A stretch of DNA of 64,000 nt from Oxalobacter paeniformigenes (GTDB lineage Bacteria; Pseudomonadota; Gammaproteobacteria; Burkholderiales; Burkholderiaceae_D), in contig NZ_JAMKYL010000001.1 in the NCBI RefSeq assembly GCF_027158465.1, positions 62,001 through 126,000 of the forward strand, given 5' to 3'. Both the position numbers and the translations under genes were made by a program. The notes beneath the pieces are model-generated. The model was not told the origin of the DNA. It searched no databases and saw only the letters and a program-made list of their open reading frames with translations. Positions 8,042-17,573 of the stretch are shown here, piece by piece. Positions within the stretch are counted from its first letter, which is position 1; each line of letters starts with the position of its first letter.

Positions 8042-8677
8042 TCAAAGTGTGGATGCGACTGCCGGATTCAGGGAATAGACACCGGTGATGCTGGCTTTTC
8101 CGAGAATATGGCCTTGCATGGCGGCCATGACATCCTGACCGGTGAAACGTCCGGTAACGGCGAGCTTGTCGGTATCCAGCGCATACAGTGTGAAGACATA
8201 ATGGTGCGGGATGGCGTCGTTCCATGGCGGGCAAGGGCCGTCGTAACCGTAGTAGTCGCCTTCCATATCCTTGTCGCCGGCAAACCATGCCGTATAGTCG
8301 TTGATGCCCTGTCTTGCACCGTGAAGGGCGTCAGGGCCGTTTTTGCCTCTTGCCGTAATACCGCTGGAGAATTCTCCTTCGGCGATCGAGGTCAGGTTCG
8401 CAGGGAGATCGACCAGTACCCAGTGATAGAAATCCACACGCGGCAGATCTGCCGGAACGGTTTTGCCTTCCTGATTGACGTCGTCGCCACGTGACGGGAC
8501 ATCGTAGTCATGGCAGATCACCACGAGAGAACGGGTGTTTTCAGGCAGATCGCTCCATGCCAGATGCGGATTACGGTTGTCTGACATGGCGGCATGCGTG
8601 CCAGCATCGATTTTGCAAAACGCCAACGGTGCCGGGATTTTCGCCCCGTCCTTAAAAGAATCGCTCCAGATTTTCAT
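8042..8677 (-). CDS. YbhB/YbcL-type PEBP-family protein
   Basis: A 211-residue member of the phosphatidylethanolamine-binding / Raf-kinase-inhibitor-like family. The ligand-pocket motifs VVICHDYDVPS (the D-P-D region) and FYHWVLVDLP are present, and YYGYDGPCPPWNDAIPHHYVFTLYALD is typical of bacterial YbhB/YbcL proteins. The ATG at 8677 gives the standard start MKIWSDSFKDG. The open frame continues 21 codons upstream without support. No signal peptide is seen, so it is probably cytoplasmic. The bacterial role is not established. It lies between dtd and the histidine phosphatase on the same strand. Confidence 0.9.
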   Translation of the reverse strand: MKIWSDSFKDGAKIPAPLAFCKIDAGTHAAMSDNRNPHLAWSDLPENTRSLVVICHDYDVPSRGDDVNQEGKTVPADLPRVDFYHWVLVDLPANLTSIAEGEFSSGITARGKNGPDALHGARQGINDYTAWFAGDKDMEGDYYGYDGPCPPWNDAIPHHYVFTLYALDTDKLAVTGRFTGQDVMAAMQGHILGKASITGVYSLNPAVASTL

Positions 8678-8747
8678 GACGGCTCCTGAAAAGTAAATGA
8701 AAACAATAGCGTTATTTTGCCAGATACCGGCGGTTTTCACAGCCTCT

Positions 8748-9215
8748 TTACGGATGGGATGCCTGTGTTTTTCGACCGGATGTATCCAGCCAGAATGTAA
8801 CCGGGCCGTCGTTTGTCAGGGAGACCTGCATATCGGCGCCGAACTGTCCGGTCTGGATGACGTCGAGTTTGCCACGTGCTTTTTCCACAAAATAATCGAA
8901 CAGTTTTTTGCCGATGTCGGGCGGGGCAGCCGGTGAAAAAGACGGACGGGTGCCGGAACGTGTATCTGCAGCCAGTGTGAACTGGGGAACGATCAGCATA
9001 CTGCCACCGGTCGTTGTGACAGAAAGATTCATCTTGCCGTTTTCGTCGGAAAAAACACGGTAGTTCAACAATTTTCCGAGCAATTGGTCAGCCTCTTTTT
9101 CGGTATCTCCCCGTTCGGCGCATAAAAGGATGAGCAGTCCTTTACCGATCTGGCCGATGATTTTCCGGTCGACAGTAACACTGGCTTGCGTGACGCGTTG
9201 CAAAAGGGCGATCAT
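8748..9215 (-). CDS. dtd: D-aminoacyl-tRNA deacylase
   Basis: This enzyme removes D-amino acids mischarged onto tRNA and so keeps them out of proteins. The protein has 155 residues, close to the family norm of about 145. It begins MIALLQRVTQASVTVD and carries the two signature stretches of the active site, VPQFTLAADTRSGTRPSF and LTNDGPVTFWLD (Gly-cisPro in GPVT). It is preceded by a good ribosome binding site (AAGGAA). It reads into the PEBP and histidine phosphatase genes with a gap of about 70 bases and may be their first gene. Confidence 0.96.
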   Translation of the reverse strand: MIALLQRVTQASVTVDRKIIGQIGKGLLILLCAERGDTEKEADQLLGKLLNYRVFSDENGKMNLSVTTTGGSMLIVPQFTLAADTRSGTRPSFSPAAPPDIGKKLFDYFVEKARGKLDVIQTGQFGADMQVSLTNDGPVTFWLDTSGRKTQASHP

Positions 9216-9526
9216 GCGAATTTCCTTGTATGTGGTTGATGCAAACAGCAGGTGAAACAGTCAAAAGTCATATTTTAAGGGATATTGCCGGGATGAAGAC
9301 GAAAGATATACGTCGGGAAAATCAAGGTTCAGGGAGGCGGTCATTCAAAGTCCATGACTGCCCAATGTGTGGGGATGGGATGCATGCTGGATGAAAAGCA
9401 TGGATCGTTCGGATTTTGCAACGGACGAGAAAACCTTGTCCGGAATACCGTATGCGGCAGAATATCATGTGATATACCTGACGGGTGGATACCTGTGAGT
9501 GCGGTTGGGTTGTAACGGATGCTCGC
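9216..9526. other. Intergenic region between anmK and dtd
   Basis: About 310 bases without a convincing gene. It should hold the dtd promoter at its left end, where a TTGACT hexamer is visible on the minus strand about 45 bases upstream of the dtd start without a clear -10 partner. At 9464-9477 there is a small imperfect palindrome (ATATCA-TG-TGATAT). I saw no strong terminator for anmK. Confidence 0.5.
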
Positions 9527-10654
9527 TCAGGCCGGGTAGAGCGCTCCCAGAATCCGGCCGGAAGCGGCACCGGTCACCGATGGCAGATTGCCCGTTCGCC
9601 TGTGAGTGAAACGGTAGGCCAGCCATGCAAAAGCCAGCGATTCGACGTGCATGGGGTCGATACCCAGCGTTTCGCTTGTGGCCAGTGATATCGAATGTCC
9701 GCCATCCAGCAATCTGTTTTCGAGAACTTCCATCAGAAAACGGTTTTTTGCACCGCCGCCGCAAACATAAACCTGTCGGGTTTGGGGGGCGTAATTGTGA
9801 ATGGCGCGCGCAATCGAAGTCGCAGTCAACATGACCAGCGTGGCTTGCACATCTTCCGGTGACAGTTTGTCGGCCATGGACGACTGGAACAGTTTGTCTC
9901 GCAGCCATGCCGGATTGAACAGATCTCGTCCGGTACTTTTCGGCGGCAGCTGGCGGAAAAACGGTTCGGCGAGCATCGCATCCAGCAGCGTTTCCGAATA
10001 TCGGCCGCTTTTCCCCCACAAACCGTCGGTGTCATAAGGCTGGTTTTGGCAGGATTGTATCCATGCGTCGAGCAGCATGTTGCCAGGTCCGGTATCAAAA
10101 CCCGATACGAACCCGGAGGGATCCAGGATGCTGATATTGGCGATGCCGCCGATATTGACGACGGTTCTGCAAACGGTATCGTCTCCGAATACAGCCTGAT
10201 GAAAAGCAGGTACCAGTGGTGCTCCCTGACCGCCTGCCGCGATATCGCGGCTGCGGAAGTCAGCGACGACGTCGATGCCGGTCAGTTCGGCAAGCAAGGC
10301 GGGATTGTTGGTCTGCCGTGTGAATCCGAGATCAGGCCGATGACGAATGGTTTGTCCATGAACGCCGATAGCGCGGATATCCTGACGTGACAGACCGCTT
10401 TTTTCGAGCAGTTTCAGTACATTTTCTGCATACAGGGTTGCCAGTCTGTTGGCAGCCAGCGCTTCACGTTCGATTTCGTTTTCACCCGAAAGTTGCAGCG
10501 CCATCAGTTGTTGGCGCAGGGAAAGGTCGAAAGGGATATGGGCTGATGCCAGAATATCCAGTTCGCCGCCACGATAATCGTCCGGAAACGAAACCAGAAT
10601 ACCATCGACACCATCAAGACTGGTGCCGGACATCATGCCGATGAACAAAGCCAT
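9527..10654 (-). CDS. anmK: Anhydro-N-acetylmuramic acid kinase
   Basis: AnmK phosphorylates and opens 1,6-anhydro-N-acetylmuramic acid released during peptidoglycan turnover, giving MurNAc-6-phosphate for reuse. The protein has 375 residues, the usual length. The N-terminal signature GMMSGTSLDGVDG is exact, and the ATP-binding VVNIGGIANISIL and GFDTGPGNMLLDAW stretches follow. Near the C-terminus VYVCGGGAKNRFLMEVL is another kinase-fold motif. It starts 18 bases after the end of the M23 peptidase gene on the same strand, linking cell-wall cutting and cell-wall recycling. Confidence 0.96.
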   Translation of the reverse strand: MALFIGMMSGTSLDGVDGILVSFPDDYRGGELDILASAHIPFDLSLRQQLMALQLSGENEIEREALAANRLATLYAENVLKLLEKSGLSRQDIRAIGVHGQTIRHRPDLGFTRQTNNPALLAELTGIDVVADFRSRDIAAGGQGAPLVPAFHQAVFGDDTVCRTVVNIGGIANISILDPSGFVSGFDTGPGNMLLDAWIQSCQNQPYDTDGLWGKSGRYSETLLDAMLAEPFFRQLPPKSTGRDLFNPAWLRDKLFQSSMADKLSPEDVQATLVMLTATSIARAIHNYAPQTRQVYVCGGGAKNRFLMEVLENRLLDGGHSISLATSETLGIDPMHVESLAFAWLAYRFTHRRTGNLPSVTGAASGRILGALYPA

Positions 10655-10672
10655 ATCCTGTCTGTCGTGCGG

Positions 10673-12034
10673 TTACTGCCGATGCCGGTTGTAGGCGAGC
10701 TGGCGAGTGGCGGAAGCGGCATCCATCAACGCGAAGCGGTGTTTCATGCCGGCCAGCGTCGTTTTGAAACGGACCATTTCACGTGAGGTCAACGGGCGTG
10801 CATTCGGCATATCCACGGTTGCCGGATTTTGCTGGACATTGTTGACGCGGAACTCGTAATGCAAATGCGGTCCGGTACTCATGCCGGTGGAACCGACATA
10901 GCCGATGATATCGCCCTGATTGACCTTCTTGCCTTTGGTCATGCCGGCAGCGATCCGGCTCATGTGTCCGTATGCCGTCGAATAGGGACCCCAGTGTTTG
11001 AGGACGATGAAATTGCCGTAACCGTTTTGCCAGCCCGAGAAATTGATGACGCCATCGGCTGCAGCACGGATGGGTGTGCCGGTCGGTGCGGCAAAGTCGA
11101 TACCTTTGTGCTGGCGAACCTGGCCGGTGACAGGGTGGACACGCATCGAGAAACCGGAAGACATGCGTGAAAATTCCAGCGGATATTTGAGAAAGGCTTT
11201 TTTCTGCGATTTGCCATTGAAATCGTAATATCCGCCTTTTCCGGGATGACGCTCGAACCAGATGGACTGGTAGGGCGTTCCGTCGTTGGTCAGCTCAGCG
11301 GCAAGAATATTGCCGGTTTTCAGGAATTTGCCGTTTTGCCAGAACGTTTCGTACACGATATTGAAACGGTCTCCCCGTTTGAGGTCGGAATTGAAGTTGA
11401 TATCGGTCGAAAACAGTTCGATGAACTGGCGTGTGACGGCATCCGGTACACCGGCGGCATCTGTTGCTGCGAAGAGGGATGACTGGATGATACCGGAGCG
11501 CATTTCAACGGTGCGTTCCATACGTTCCGTTTCACGGAAAGCGGAAAAGCCCGAGTCGGTACGTGTCAGGACGATATTTGTCGAATGGGAATGATCGCCG
11601 GGTTCAGGCAAGGTGGCGGAAAGCATGTAAAGTTGTCCGCGATTGTCGGTTTGCGAATGGATGACCTGACCGGCTTTCAGGTGCAAAAAGGCATTTGCCT
11701 GTTCGTCTGAACGGATGAAATCGGCGGCTGCCTTGTCGTTGATGCCGAGACGGGAAAAGAGGGTATTGATGGAATCGCCTGCGCGAATACGTTCTTCACG
11801 GGTATAGAACTGCTGTTCCTTGCTGATCCGGTCAAGTTGCCTGTCAAGCGAAGGGAGCGTGATTTCTTCCTCGATCATGCGGAAAGCGATATCGCGGGTA
11901 TCAGGAGGTGTTCCCGGCGCAACGGCGGCGGCACCGAATGCGATAAAGGCGAAACAGAGGGAAACCAGTGAGACAACGCGTGTTTTTTGTGATGTACCCA
12001 GCAAGGCACGTTTCGCCCGGTCGATAAATCGCAT
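10673..12034 (-). CDS. M23-family murein endopeptidase (MepM-like)
   Basis: A 453-residue envelope protein that probably cuts peptide cross-links in peptidoglycan. Residues about 20-38 form an uncleaved membrane anchor or signal segment. A LysM-like/OapA-type region follows (RAGDSINTLFSRLGI, LKAGQVI). The C-terminal LytM domain has the zinc motifs HKGIDFAAPTGTPI (HxxxD) and GPHLHYEFRVN (HxH), so the catalytic site looks intact. The ATG at 12034 (MRFIDRAKRALL) was chosen over an upstream in-frame start that would run into the tyrS promoter. It is divergent from tyrS and directly upstream of anmK, a conserved neighbourhood. Confidence 0.92.
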   Translation of the reverse strand: MRFIDRAKRALLGTSQKTRVVSLVSLCFAFIAFGAAAVAPGTPPDTRDIAFRMIEEEITLPSLDRQLDRISKEQQFYTREERIRAGDSINTLFSRLGINDKAAADFIRSDEQANAFLHLKAGQVIHSQTDNRGQLYMLSATLPEPGDHSHSTNIVLTRTDSGFSAFRETERMERTVEMRSGIIQSSLFAATDAAGVPDAVTRQFIELFSTDINFNSDLKRGDRFNIVYETFWQNGKFLKTGNILAAELTNDGTPYQSIWFERHPGKGGYYDFNGKSQKKAFLKYPLEFSRMSSGFSMRVHPVTGQVRQHKGIDFAAPTGTPIRAAADGVINFSGWQNGYGNFIVLKHWGPYSTAYGHMSRIAAGMTKGKKVNQGDIIGYVGSTGMSTGPHLHYEFRVNNVQQNPATVDMPNARPLTSREMVRFKTTLAGMKHRFALMDAASATRQLAYNRHRQ

Positions 12035-12163
12035 TAAATTCCTCTTGTCGCTGCAATCAGTTAGAATGGACTTTTTTGCGCAGGATGCTTTTCTTGTTAT
12101 TGGCCTGTGGCAAAATTGCCTAAGCAAGCATTATATCAATACAAACTGTCGTAAATAAGCCAA

Positions 12164-13411
12164 ATGAACGAAAAAATTTCCGCGTCCGAACCCGTGGAGG
12201 AATTGCCCTTGTCCGATGCTGTCAAGGAAGCGATGGCAATTACTCTGAGAGGTTGTGACGAACTGTTGATCGAATCCGAATTTGCACAGAAACTTGCCCG
12301 TTCCGAAAAGACGGGCAAACCGCTGCGAATCAAACTGGGACTGGATCCCACGGCGCCGGATCTCCATCTTGGACATACCGTTGTCCTGAACAAGATGCGC
12401 CAGCTTCAGGATCTGGGGCATGTGGTGATTTTTCTGATCGGCGATTTCACTTCGATGATCGGCGATCCAAGCGGACGCAACGTGACACGGCCACCGTTGA
12501 CCCGTGAACAGGTCAAGGAAAATGCCATGACTTATTTCGCTCAGGCAAGTCTGGTGCTTGATCCGGAAAAAACGGAGATTCGTTACAACTCCGAATGGAG
12601 TGACGAACTGGGAGCACGTGGCATGATCCAGCTGGCATCGCAATATACGCTGGCACGGATTATGGAACGTGACGATTTCGCCAAGCGTTTCAAGAACGGT
12701 TATCCCATTTCCGTGCATGAATTGCTCTATCCGCTGATGCAGGGATACGATTCAGTCGCGCTGAAATCCGATCTGGAGCTGGGTGGAACGGATCAGAAAT
12801 TCAATTTGCTGGTCGGTCGCGAACTTCAGCGCCTGTACGGACAGGAACCGCAATGCATTCTGACCATGCCGCTGCTGGAAGGGCTGGACGGTGTGGAAAA
12901 AATGTCCAAATCCAAAGGCAATTACGTCGGGATTACCGAACCCGGCAATGTCATGTTCGGGAAACTGATGAGCATTTCCGACGAAATGATGTGGCGGTAT
13001 TACGATTTGCTGTCGTTCCGTTCCATTCAGGAAATCGCCCGTCTGAAAGAAGAAGTCGCCAATGGACGTAATCCGCGGGACGTCAAGGTCGAACTGGGCA
13101 AGGAAATCGTCACCCGTTTCCATTCGAAGGCGGTTGCCGATGCGGCGCTGGAAGATTTCGTCGCGCGTTCGCGTGGCGGCATACCGGACGATATTCCTTC
13201 GGTTTCGCTCTCGGGGGCACCCTTGGGGATCGGGCAGTTGCTGAAACAGGCGGGCCTGTGCGCTTCCACGTCGGAAGCCTTGAGACTGGTCGATCAGGGG
13301 GGGGTTCGTGTCGACAGCACTCAGGTGAGCGACCGTGGCCTGAAACTCCAGGCCGGTACATTCGTCGTTCAGGTCGGCAAACGCAAATTTGCCAGAGTGA
13401 CACTGAGTTGA
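12164..13411 (+). CDS. tyrS: Tyrosyl-tRNA synthetase
   Basis: TyrS charges tRNA-Tyr with tyrosine. The protein has 415 residues. The class I signatures are HLGHT (HIGH-type, in DLHLGHTVVLNKM) and KMSKS at about residues 246-250 (EKMSKSKGNYVGI). The C-terminal S4 RNA-binding domain (ALRLVDQGGVRVDSTQVSD) is present. The pattern fits the TyrRS type 2 (TyrZ-like) subgroup. The start has a weak ribosome binding site. The upstream region contains TTGCCT 18 bases before TACAAA as a possible promoter. It is transcribed away from the M23 peptidase gene and converges on the RelA/SpoT gene. Confidence 0.97.
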   Translation: MNEKISASEPVEELPLSDAVKEAMAITLRGCDELLIESEFAQKLARSEKTGKPLRIKLGLDPTAPDLHLGHTVVLNKMRQLQDLGHVVIFLIGDFTSMIGDPSGRNVTRPPLTREQVKENAMTYFAQASLVLDPEKTEIRYNSEWSDELGARGMIQLASQYTLARIMERDDFAKRFKNGYPISVHELLYPLMQGYDSVALKSDLELGGTDQKFNLLVGRELQRLYGQEPQCILTMPLLEGLDGVEKMSKSKGNYVGITEPGNVMFGKLMSISDEMMWRYYDLLSFRSIQEIARLKEEVANGRNPRDVKVELGKEIVTRFHSKAVADAALEDFVARSRGGIPDDIPSVSLSGAPLGIGQLLKQAGLCASTSEALRLVDQGGVRVDSTQVSDRGLKLQAGTFVVQVGKRKFARVTLS

Positions 13412-13434
13412 TTTCTTGTCGCCGGGGTCGTTTC

Positions 13435-15699
13435 TCAGATACGATCCCGGCCGATTTTCTTCACACCCGGAACATGCCGGACGCGGCGGAGCAAGCGGGC
13501 CAGATGTATCCGGTTTTCGACCTGTACCGTGAATTTCAGCAGGTTGAACTCTCCTTGCGTTTCCATTTCGACAGCGGTGATGTTGGCATCCGATCCGCTG
13601 ATTTCGGCGGTAACGCGGGCCAATATTCCTTTTTCCTCCACAACCAGAACACGCAGGTAGCAGTCGAAACTGCGATTGAGATCTTCTCCCCAATCGACAT
13701 TGATCCACTTGTCCGGTTCGCGTGCGATCAGTTTTTTGGCCTGCTGGCATTCGGCGTTGTGGACGACGAGACCGCGTGTCATGTTGAGTTCGCCGATGAT
13801 GGTATCGCCAGGAATCGGCAGGCAGCATGTCGCCAGCTGGACATTGATCCCTTCACTGCCGTAGATGATGACCGGTTCGATTTTTTGCGGTTCTTCATCC
13901 TTGACGGAGTTGCCATGTTTGCGGCTGATTTCATCGATCAGGCTGGCGATGCGGCGTGCGACAAGGACAGCCAGTCGTTTGCCGGTACCGATATCGGCAT
14001 AGATATCGTCCATCGTTTTTGCGCCGGTCTCGTATAACAGTTTGTCGAATACCGGTTTCGGGATGCCGGCCTCGTCAAGATGGATGGATTTGAGGGATTG
14101 TTGCAGCAGACGTTGTCCCAGTTTGATCGAATCGGCCAGATTGATGGAACGCAGATAGCTTCTGATACGCGAACGCGCCTTGCCTGTACGGACAAATTCC
14201 AGCCATGAGGGGGTCGGATGGGCATTCGGCGAGGTGATGATTTCGACGATGTCGCCGTTTTGCAGCTCGGTTCGGAGCGGTACCACGCTGTTGTTGATCT
14301 TGACCGAAGCAGTATGGTCACCGATATCGGAATGGATGTTATAGGCGAAATCCAGTGCGGTGGCCGCACGCGGCAGTGCGATGATCTTGGCCTTCGGTGT
14401 GAACACATAGACCGAATCCGGAAACAGGTCAACCTTGACGTGTTCGATGAATTCGGCGGAATTGCCGGTCTGTTGCTGGATGTCCAGCAGGGACTGGAGC
14501 CAGCCGAGACTGTGTTTTTGCAGATCGGTCAGCGTTTCGTTTTCCGTCTTGTACAGCCAGTGTGCCGCCACACCGGTTTCGGCGACATGATGCATTTCAT
14601 GGGTTCTGATCTGGAATTCGACCGGAGTGCCGTAAGGACCGACCAGGCTGGTATGCAGGGACTGGTAATTGTTCAGTTTCGGGATGGCGATATAGTCCTG
14701 CACCTTGCCAGGAATAGGTTTGTAGAGCGCATGGAGTATGCCAAGCGTCATGTAGCACTGCGCAAGGGTGTCGACGACAATGCGGAATCCGTAAATATCC
14801 AGAACCTGGGAAAATGACAGATTCTGGTTGCGCATTTTGCGATAAATACCGTACAGGGTTTTTTCTCGTCCGTATATTTCTGCATGAATGCCGTTTTTTT
14901 CCAACGCGCTGCTGACGGCATCGTGCACTTTTCCGATCAGTGTCCTGCGATTGCCGCGTGAAGATTTGATGGCCTTGGAAAGGGTCTCGTAGCGGAACGG
15001 ATACATGTTGTGAAATGCCAGATCCTGCATTTCACGATAGAGGTTGTTGATCCCGAGGCGGTGCGCGATGGGAACATAGACTTCCATCGTTTCGCGTGCG
15101 ATACGGTAGCGTTTGGGACGGTTCATCACGTCCAGTGTCCGCATGTTGTGCAAACGGTCGGCCAGCTTGATCAGGATGACGCGTACATCACGTGCCATGG
15201 CAAGCAGCATTTTGCGGAAGTTTTCGCCCTGAGCGTCCACATGTGTCTTGAACTGGAGTTTTTCCAGTTTCGACAGCCCGTCCACCATGGCAGCGACCGG
15301 CGCGCCGAAGCGTTCTATCAGTTCTTCCAGCGTAACCCCTTGATCCTCGACCACATCATGCAGAAGAGCTGCCATGATGGCCTGTGCATCGAGTTTCCAG
15401 TCGGCGCAGATTTCGGCGACTGCCAACGGATGGGAGATATAGGGCTCGCCGGACTTGCGAATCTGTCCCAGATGCTTTTCGTCGGCAAAACGGAAGGCTT
15501 CCAGAATCCGCTTCATGTCGGCCGGCGAAATGTATTTTTCCAGTTTTTGCGCCAGGTGGGAAAAAGTGACGACTTTCGGTCTGGAAAAAGCAGGTACGAT
15601 CACATCCCCGCCTTCCTGCGGCAGGGCAGGCAGCGTGGCTGGATCAGCGATGGTATGTTGAGCCTGATCGGTGGATAGTGCGGTTTCGGTTGACATCAT
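13435..15699 (-). CDS. RelA/SpoT-family (p)ppGpp synthetase/hydrolase
   Basis: This protein makes and degrades the alarmone (p)ppGpp during the stringent response. From the ATG at 15699, preceded by GAGGGAG, it has 754 residues. The hydrolase HD domain is intact (ISHPLAVAEI, AALLHDVVED, IKLADRLHNMRTLD). The synthetase domain follows (REKTLYGIYRKMRNQNLSFSQVLDIYGFRIVVDT, YQSLHTSLVGP), then TGS (VFTPKAKIIALPRAATALDFAYNIHSDIG) and a C-terminal ACT domain. The intact HD residues argue for a bifunctional SpoT-type enzyme rather than RelA. It is last in the gmk-rpoZ-rsh run, a widely conserved order. Confidence 0.95.
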   Translation of the reverse strand: MMSTETALSTDQAQHTIADPATLPALPQEGGDVIVPAFSRPKVVTFSHLAQKLEKYISPADMKRILEAFRFADEKHLGQIRKSGEPYISHPLAVAEICADWKLDAQAIMAALLHDVVEDQGVTLEELIERFGAPVAAMVDGLSKLEKLQFKTHVDAQGENFRKMLLAMARDVRVILIKLADRLHNMRTLDVMNRPKRYRIARETMEVYVPIAHRLGINNLYREMQDLAFHNMYPFRYETLSKAIKSSRGNRRTLIGKVHDAVSSALEKNGIHAEIYGREKTLYGIYRKMRNQNLSFSQVLDIYGFRIVVDTLAQCYMTLGILHALYKPIPGKVQDYIAIPKLNNYQSLHTSLVGPYGTPVEFQIRTHEMHHVAETGVAAHWLYKTENETLTDLQKHSLGWLQSLLDIQQQTGNSAEFIEHVKVDLFPDSVYVFTPKAKIIALPRAATALDFAYNIHSDIGDHTASVKINNSVVPLRTELQNGDIVEIITSPNAHPTPSWLEFVRTGKARSRIRSYLRSINLADSIKLGQRLLQQSLKSIHLDEAGIPKPVFDKLLYETGAKTMDDIYADIGTGKRLAVLVARRIASLIDEISRKHGNSVKDEEPQKIEPVIIYGSEGINVQLATCCLPIPGDTIIGELNMTRGLVVHNAECQQAKKLIAREPDKWINVDWGEDLNRSFDCYLRVLVVEEKGILARVTAEISGSDANITAVEMETQGEFNLLKFTVQVENRIHLARLLRRVRHVPGVKKIGRDRI

Positions 15700-15777
15700 A
15701 ATCGCTCCCTCAGTCTTGTGAATGAGATGACCACCCGGCAAAACGCGCCCTCTTGGGGCTTACAGGAATACCAGCGT

Positions 15778-15981
15778 TTAGCTCGGCACCTTTTTCAGCA
15801 TTTCAAGACCAATTTTACCAGCAGCGATTTCGCGCAATGCCAAAACCGTCATTTTATCCTTGGCTTCGACTTTGGGAGTGTGTCCCTGCAGCAACTGCCG
15901 TGCACGGTAAGTCGCGCACAGCGTCAGTTCGAAGCGGTTGGGAATTTCTTTCAAGCAATCTTCAATCGTAATACGTGCCAT
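15778..15981 (-). CDS. rpoZ: RNA polymerase omega subunit
   Basis: A 67-residue omega subunit that stabilises the beta' subunit in RNA polymerase and helps form one of the ppGpp sites. The start MARITIEDCLKEIPNRFELTLCAT and the following RARQL are diagnostic of the family. The gene lies between gmk and the (p)ppGpp synthetase/hydrolase gene on the same strand, the classical arrangement. Confidence 0.97.
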   Translation of the reverse strand: MARITIEDCLKEIPNRFELTLCATYRARQLLQGHTPKVEAKDKMTVLALREIAAGKIGLEMLKKVPS

Positions 15982-16014
15982 TTTTATTCTTTCAAAACAG
16001 ATCGGAATGCCGAC

Positions 16015-16647
16015 CTAGTGACTGTCGGGGAAAACGATGCCGAACTGTGAAAACAATTCACGGTTGCGGACGGCCTGCAGTGCTGTCCGGCAGCGTGCCG
16101 TTTCGACGATAGCAGCCAGTTTCGACAAAGCCAGATCGAAATCGGTGTTGATGATAACATAATCGGCTTCGCAGGCATGCCGGATTTCTTCGTCGGCCGC
16201 CTCGATACGTTGCCGGATGATTTCGGGAGAGTCCTGTCCACGCTTGTTGAGGCGGTGTTCCAGTGCCGCGATCGATGGCGGCAAGATGAAAATGCTGACC
16301 GTTTCGGGAAACAGGCGACGGATTTGTCGCGCACCCTGCCAGTCGATTTCCAGCAAGGTGTCATGACCTGCACCGATCTGGTCGAGAACGGACAGTTTCG
16401 ATGTGCCATAGTAGTTTCCGTGAACGATGGCGTATTCGAGAAATTCGTCTGCGTCAAGCCGTTTCCTGAAATCGTCGACGGTCGTGAAGTGATATTCGCG
16501 GCCGTTTTCTTCTCCTGGGCGTGGAGGACGGGTCGTGTGGGATATGGACAAACGCAGTGTCGGGTCATTGCGGATCAGCGCTGCGAGCAGCGATGATTTT
16601 CCCGCACCGGACGGCGCGGTGACGGTAAACAGCGAACTGCCTGTCAT
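16015..16647 (-). CDS. gmk: Guanylate kinase
   Basis: Gmk converts GMP to GDP using ATP. From the ATG at 16647 (MTGSSLFTVTAPSGAGKSS) the protein has 210 residues, the family norm, and an AAGG ribosome binding site sits 8 bases upstream. Longer in-frame starts (ATG at 16668, TTG at 16704) are open but less supported. The P-loop is APSGAGKSSL. The GMP-binding region includes SHTTRPPRPGEENGREYHF, and EIDWQGARQIR is the conserved lid-adjacent segment. It precedes rpoZ. Confidence 0.96.
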   Translation of the reverse strand: MTGSSLFTVTAPSGAGKSSLLAALIRNDPTLRLSISHTTRPPRPGEENGREYHFTTVDDFRKRLDADEFLEYAIVHGNYYGTSKLSVLDQIGAGHDTLLEIDWQGARQIRRLFPETVSIFILPPSIAALEHRLNKRGQDSPEIIRQRIEAADEEIRHACEADYVIINTDFDLALSKLAAIVETARCRTALQAVRNRELFSQFGIVFPDSH

Positions 16648-16707
16648 GGATGATACCTTTTGGGTCATGTCGATAAATTCCGGGTAGCGAAGATTTTTGT
16701 TCAAGTA

Positions 16708-17505
16708 TTACCAGAACTGCCACCATGGGTTATCCTCGGCCTCGCCGCCGTATGGAATCTTGCTGTTCGGGAAATTCTGCTGGAAAATCCGGTTGGCATC
16801 GTTGCTCAGGTCGTACAGACCCAGTTTCTTGTACGATTCGGCCAGGATATAGAGTGCTTCCTCGACGACGGCAGAATCAGGATAATTGGTGATGGTGCGT
16901 TGTGCACGGTTTGCCGCAGCGAGATAAGCCCCACGTCTGAAATAGTATTTCGCCACATGCACTTCGTATTTCGCCAGCATGGTGACAAGATAACGCATGC
17001 GGTAAATCGCATCTTTTGAGTAAACACTGTCCGGGTAGCGTGTCACCAGCAGTTTGAACGAGTCGAAAGCGTCCTGTGCGGCTTTCGGGTCACGTTCGGA
17101 GAGATCCTGCCGGAAGGCGAAGTTCATCAGGCCGACACGGTCGTTGAAGTTGATCAGACCGCGCAGATAATACATATAATCGATGTTCGGGTGGTTCGGG
17201 TGCAGTTTGATGAAACGTTCGACCGCTGCCAGTGCCTGTGCCGGTTCGTTGTCGCGGTAATAGGCATAGGCGATATCGATTTGTGCCTGTTGCGCGAAAA
17301 CGCCGAAGGGATAACGGGATTCGAGTTTTTCGTAGTATTCGATGGCTTTTTCGTAATTGCCGCCACGCATTTCTTCTTTTGCTTCGCGATACAATTTGCC
17401 TGCGGGCCAGGATGCTGTTTCGTCGATTTTGTCAGGAAGCATGCCGCAGGCCGAAAGTGAAATGGCCAGAAATACGGCAAACAGCTTTAACAGATTCTTT
17501 CGCAT
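16708..17505 (-). CDS. bamD: Outer membrane assembly lipoprotein BamD
   Basis: BamD is the essential lipoprotein of the BAM complex that inserts beta-barrels into the outer membrane. The ATG at 17505 gives a lipoprotein signal MRKNLLKLFAVFLAISLSAC with the lipobox Cys at residue 20. The mature part consists of TPR-like repeats (YEKAIEYYEKLESRYPFG, AQIDIAYAYYRDNEPAQALAAVERFIKLHPNHPNIDYMYYLRGL). It ends DNPWWQFW, typical of betaproteobacterial members. The protein has 265 residues. It is divergent from rluD, as in many proteobacteria, and is presumably needed to insert the large autotransporter at 28.4-33.6 kb. Confidence 0.95.
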   Translation of the reverse strand: MRKNLLKLFAVFLAISLSACGMLPDKIDETASWPAGKLYREAKEEMRGGNYEKAIEYYEKLESRYPFGVFAQQAQIDIAYAYYRDNEPAQALAAVERFIKLHPNHPNIDYMYYLRGLINFNDRVGLMNFAFRQDLSERDPKAAQDAFDSFKLLVTRYPDSVYSKDAIYRMRYLVTMLAKYEVHVAKYYFRRGAYLAAANRAQRTITNYPDSAVVEEALYILAESYKKLGLYDLSNDANRIFQQNFPNSKIPYGGEAEDNPWWQFW

Positions 17506-17573
17506 GATGTTGGCAGATGGCAAATAGGCCGGAAAAACGTTTAATTTCAGAATTATAGCCGATAGGATTTACT